Assembly (NCBI RefSeq): GCF_020614375.1
Contig: NZ_CP085328.1
Span: 186,001-250,000, forward strand
Source of the DNA: Haladaptatus salinisoli
GTDB taxonomy: Archaea; Halobacteriota; Halobacteria; Halobacteriales; Haladaptataceae
Length of the DNA stretch: 64,000 nt
Reading direction: 5' to 3'
Position numbers and translations under genes: made by a program. Positions 62,155 to 64,000 of this stretch are shown in pieces. Numbering within the stretch: position 1 is the first letter of the stretch; every line of letters starts with the position of its first letter. The notes below the pieces were generated by a model. The model ran no database searches. It saw only the letters and a program-made list of their open reading frames with translations, and was not told the DNA's origin.

Positions 62155-63519
62155 ATGTACGGAACTGAAGGCCAGAATCTCACGCTCGCGGCTGTTGGAG
62201 ACGCCCTCGTTACGCGGAAATTCTCCATGTACGAGGACCCCCAATTCCGAACGCTGATCGATGAGATTCGAGGTGCAGATGTATCGTTCGCAAATCTCGA
62301 AGTCCTGCTTCACGACTACGAGGAGGGTTATCCGGCGTCTCAGAGCGGTGGGACGTACATGCGGGCTCCACCGTGGATTGCCGACGAACTTGAGTGGGCT
62401 GGGTTTGATCTCTTCGCGGCAGCAACAAACCACGTGGGCGACTTCTCACACGGTGGGATGATAGCCACGATGGAGGCACTTGAGGAACGCAACCTCGCCT
62501 ACGCGGGTCTTGGCCGAAATCTCGCGAGTGCACGAGCACCCACGTTTATCGATACTCCAGCGGGACGAGTTGCGTTGATTGCTGCCTGTACGACAATCAC
62601 CCCCGGGAGTATCGCTGGACAGCAACGACCAGATATGCACGGACGGCCGGGGCTGTCGCCACTTCGGTTGGAAACCCGGTATACGGTCCCGGAGTCTGTC
62701 TCTGAGTCCCTTAGAGACCTCAGTCAAAAGCTTGGATTAGAGGCTGCCAAAGAACGCAGAGAACGGCTTGGCTTCCCAGTTCCTGGCGAGGATACTGATG
62801 GATTCACGCTCATGAATGTTGGCGGAGAGACTGAGATTGAGTTCGAAATCGGTGATCAATACGGGATTCATCGTGCGGTGAACGAAGACGACGCGGCGGC
62901 AATCCACCGCCAAATCGCCGCTGCACGCAAACAGGCGGACTGGGTCATCGTCAGCCTCCACGCTCACGAGGGAACGGGTGCCTTCTTCAACGATGATTCG
63001 GTTCCCGAGTTCCTCGAGTCATTCGCCCATGACTGCATCGACACTGGTGCAGATACATTCGTTGGGCATGGGCCACACGTACTCCGTGGAATCGAAATCT
63101 ACGATGATGCACCGATCTTCTATAGCCTTGGCAACTTCTTCATGCAGAATGAAACGGTGACGCGACTTCCGGCCGAGATTTATGGCCGGTATGATCTTGA
63201 CCCCGCGAGATCACTACCTGCTGACTTATTCGATAAACGAGTTCAGGATGCGGACGACAACCAAATTGGGTTCCTCTCAAAGCAGTCGTTTTGGGAGTCG
63301 GTCCTCGCCGTTTGTGACTTCGAGGATGGGCAACTAGCGACTGTCCGCCTGTATCCGCTGGATCTTGGCTATGAGGAACCACGTCCCCGACGTGGACGAC
63401 CGGTCATAGCCGACGGTGACGCCGCAGATCGAATTCTTGCGTCGCTACGTGATCTCTCGGAACCGTACGGAACAACAATTGAATCGCATGATGGATACGG
63501 CGAGATAGCCATGAGATGA
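62155..63519 (+). CDS. CapA-family (PgsA-like) metallophosphatase
   Basis: The product is 454 residues, with no signal peptide, so it is probably cytoplasmic or at the membrane face. Family motifs are LTLAAVGDALVTRK, VSFANLEVLL, FDLFAAATNHVGDFSHGGMIATMEAL, WVIVSLHAHEGTG and GADTFVGHGPHVLRGIEIYDDAPIFYSLGNF. CapA/PgsA proteins are linked to poly-gamma-glutamate capsule synthesis in bacteria, but many catabolic neighbours contain them as phosphatases of unknown substrate. Here it follows an AbgA-like amidohydrolase. Confidence 0.85.
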   Translation: MYGTEGQNLTLAAVGDALVTRKFSMYEDPQFRTLIDEIRGADVSFANLEVLLHDYEEGYPASQSGGTYMRAPPWIADELEWAGFDLFAAATNHVGDFSHGGMIATMEALEERNLAYAGLGRNLASARAPTFIDTPAGRVALIAACTTITPGSIAGQQRPDMHGRPGLSPLRLETRYTVPESVSESLRDLSQKLGLEAAKERRERLGFPVPGEDTDGFTLMNVGGETEIEFEIGDQYGIHRAVNEDDAAAIHRQIAAARKQADWVIVSLHAHEGTGAFFNDDSVPEFLESFAHDCIDTGADTFVGHGPHVLRGIEIYDDAPIFYSLGNFFMQNETVTRLPAEIYGRYDLDPARSLPADLFDKRVQDADDNQIGFLSKQSFWESVLAVCDFEDGQLATVRLYPLDLGYEEPRPRRGRPVIADGDAADRILASLRDLSEPYGTTIESHDGYGEIAMR

Positions 63520-63866
63520 TAGCTGGGATTGAGGAGGAAGGCCTTACACCACATGTCGTTCGCTTCTACGATAACCTTGATCTCGGTGTCATCGGTCTTC
63601 AAGGCGCAAAAATCAGCGGATCAGATATTTCGATCGCCATTCAAACGCGTGGGACGACACTAATTCATCAAGAGGACCTCGTGCCGCTTAGCAACCTCGA
63701 ACTATTCCCACAAGCACCTTATACTCACGTCTGGACGTGCTTCAGCGAGCTGCTCTCGCTGAGTGTCATCAGTGAAAGATCAGACGATCAACGACCAGAA
63801 CAAACTCATCGAATTGATTCAGAGCCAGGGCAGGAACATTACTGCCCTCGAGCTCACAGAAGATGA
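63516..63866 (+). CDS. Diol/glycerol dehydratase medium-subunit fragment
   Basis: The first ~68 residues (MIAGIEEEGLTPHVVRFYDNL, GLQGAKISGSDISIAIQTRGTTLIHQEDLVPLSNLELFPQAPY in outline) match the core of the B12-dependent propanediol/glycerol dehydratase medium subunit, including RGTT.IHQ.DL.PL.NLELFPQAP. The N-terminal ~80 residues of the family are missing, and after QAPY the sequence becomes unrelated. The ATG overlaps the CapA stop by 3 nt (ATGA-type). It is probably a truncated gene, perhaps fused by deletion. No large or small dehydratase subunit is in the window. Confidence 0.55.
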   Translation: MIAGIEEEGLTPHVVRFYDNLDLGVIGLQGAKISGSDISIAIQTRGTTLIHQEDLVPLSNLELFPQAPYTHVWTCFSELLSLSVISERSDDQRPEQTHRIDSEPGQEHYCPRAHRR

Positions 63867-63969
63867 ATGCGGGTTCGCAGGCGATGTCGTGGGCGCAGAA
63901 ATCAAGCTGACCGTCGCAATTGACTACCAGGACGATGAAGACGACCAGAATCCCTACCGCATCAAGTAG
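63763..63969 (+). CDS. Hypothetical protein, 68 aa, overlapping frame
   Basis: A GTG after a TGA opens this frame: VSSVKDQTINDQNKLIELIQ.., then ITALELTEDECGFAGDVVGAE, ending IDYQDDEDDQNPYRIK. The acidic end has better halophilic composition than the frame it overlaps (63516-63866), so the dehydratase frame beyond about 63730 is probably not the coding one. It could be the tail of an otherwise lost gene. No family is recognised. Confidence 0.35.
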   Translation: MSSVKDQTINDQNKLIELIQSQGRNITALELTEDECGFAGDVVGAEIKLTVAIDYQDDEDDQNPYRIK

Positions 63970-64000
63970 GTACGAGTCATACGCTCGGTACGCTCATAGG

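Overview
This window is haloarchaeal DNA (class Halobacteria). The proteins are acidic. Many are haloarchaea-restricted families: HalOD1 output-domain proteins, DUF7344-type winged helices, Bat-type HTH_10 regulators and small CPxCG zinc fingers. Secreted proteins carry Tat (twin-arginine) signals, and several genes have a TATA box about 27-30 nt before a leaderless ATG. The density of decayed genes, an ISH-type insertion sequence and multi-copy degenerate small genes point to an accessory region: a megaplasmid or a chromosomal island.

Left part (1-15 kb) is an accessory patchwork. It holds an LtrA-like C-terminus, two regulator modules that pair a DUF7344 winged helix with HalOD1 proteins, a SprT-like protease pseudogene, an Lrp/AsnC regulator, a VapBC-like PIN/AbrB pair, a Bat-type regulator, a 1.35-kb ISH1-like IS with a broken transposase and a zinc-ribbon passenger, an alpha/beta hydrolase and an F420-dependent LLM oxidoreductase. 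SWIM zinc-finger genes and fragments are scattered through the first 34 kb, and nearly every copy is damaged. A perfect or near-perfect palindrome, GTTAGTA-N5-TACTAAC, occurs four times between 0.7 and 30 kb.

15.4-24.3 kb is a phosphorus-scavenging island. It encodes Tat-exported PhoX, a glycerophosphodiester phosphodiesterase, a calcineurin-type metallophosphoesterase, an endonuclease/exonuclease/phosphatase-family enzyme, a DUF6454 protein and a truncated CehA/McbA-like N-terminus. 24.5-34.3 kb returns to small regulators, with a third HalOD1/DUF7344 pair, plus a PIN protein, a ComEC-like lipoprotein with a lamin-tail domain and its DUF3006 partner, a histone-fold protein, a HAD hydrolase, a nitrilase-family protein lacking its catalytic cysteine and an NhaC antiporter. 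A degenerate tRNA-Leu and an intact tRNA-Thr(UGU) follow.

35-63.5 kb is a nitrogen/amide catabolic island in three blocks. (1) A branched-chain-type (Liv) ABC importer is encoded with an amidase, a GNAT protein, an M20 deacylase and a second amidase. A divergent N-carbamoylase/allantoate-amidohydrolase and an Lrp regulator lie beside it. (2) A Ugp-type ABC importer is co-transcribed with a class III CoA-transferase and a 2-isopropylmalate/homocitrate-synthase-like DRE-TIM enzyme, and is flanked by a Bat-type regulator. (3) A set of genes encodes a D-aminoacylase, a D-threonine-aldolase-like PLP enzyme, a sodium:solute symporter, a creatininase, an AbgA-like M20 amidohydrolase and a CapA phosphatase. 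Together they suggest import and deacylation of amides, N-carbamoyl or N-acyl (including D-) amino acids. The exact substrates cannot be read from the sequence. The right edge carries a fragment of a diol/glycerol dehydratase medium subunit fused in phase with the CapA stop codon.
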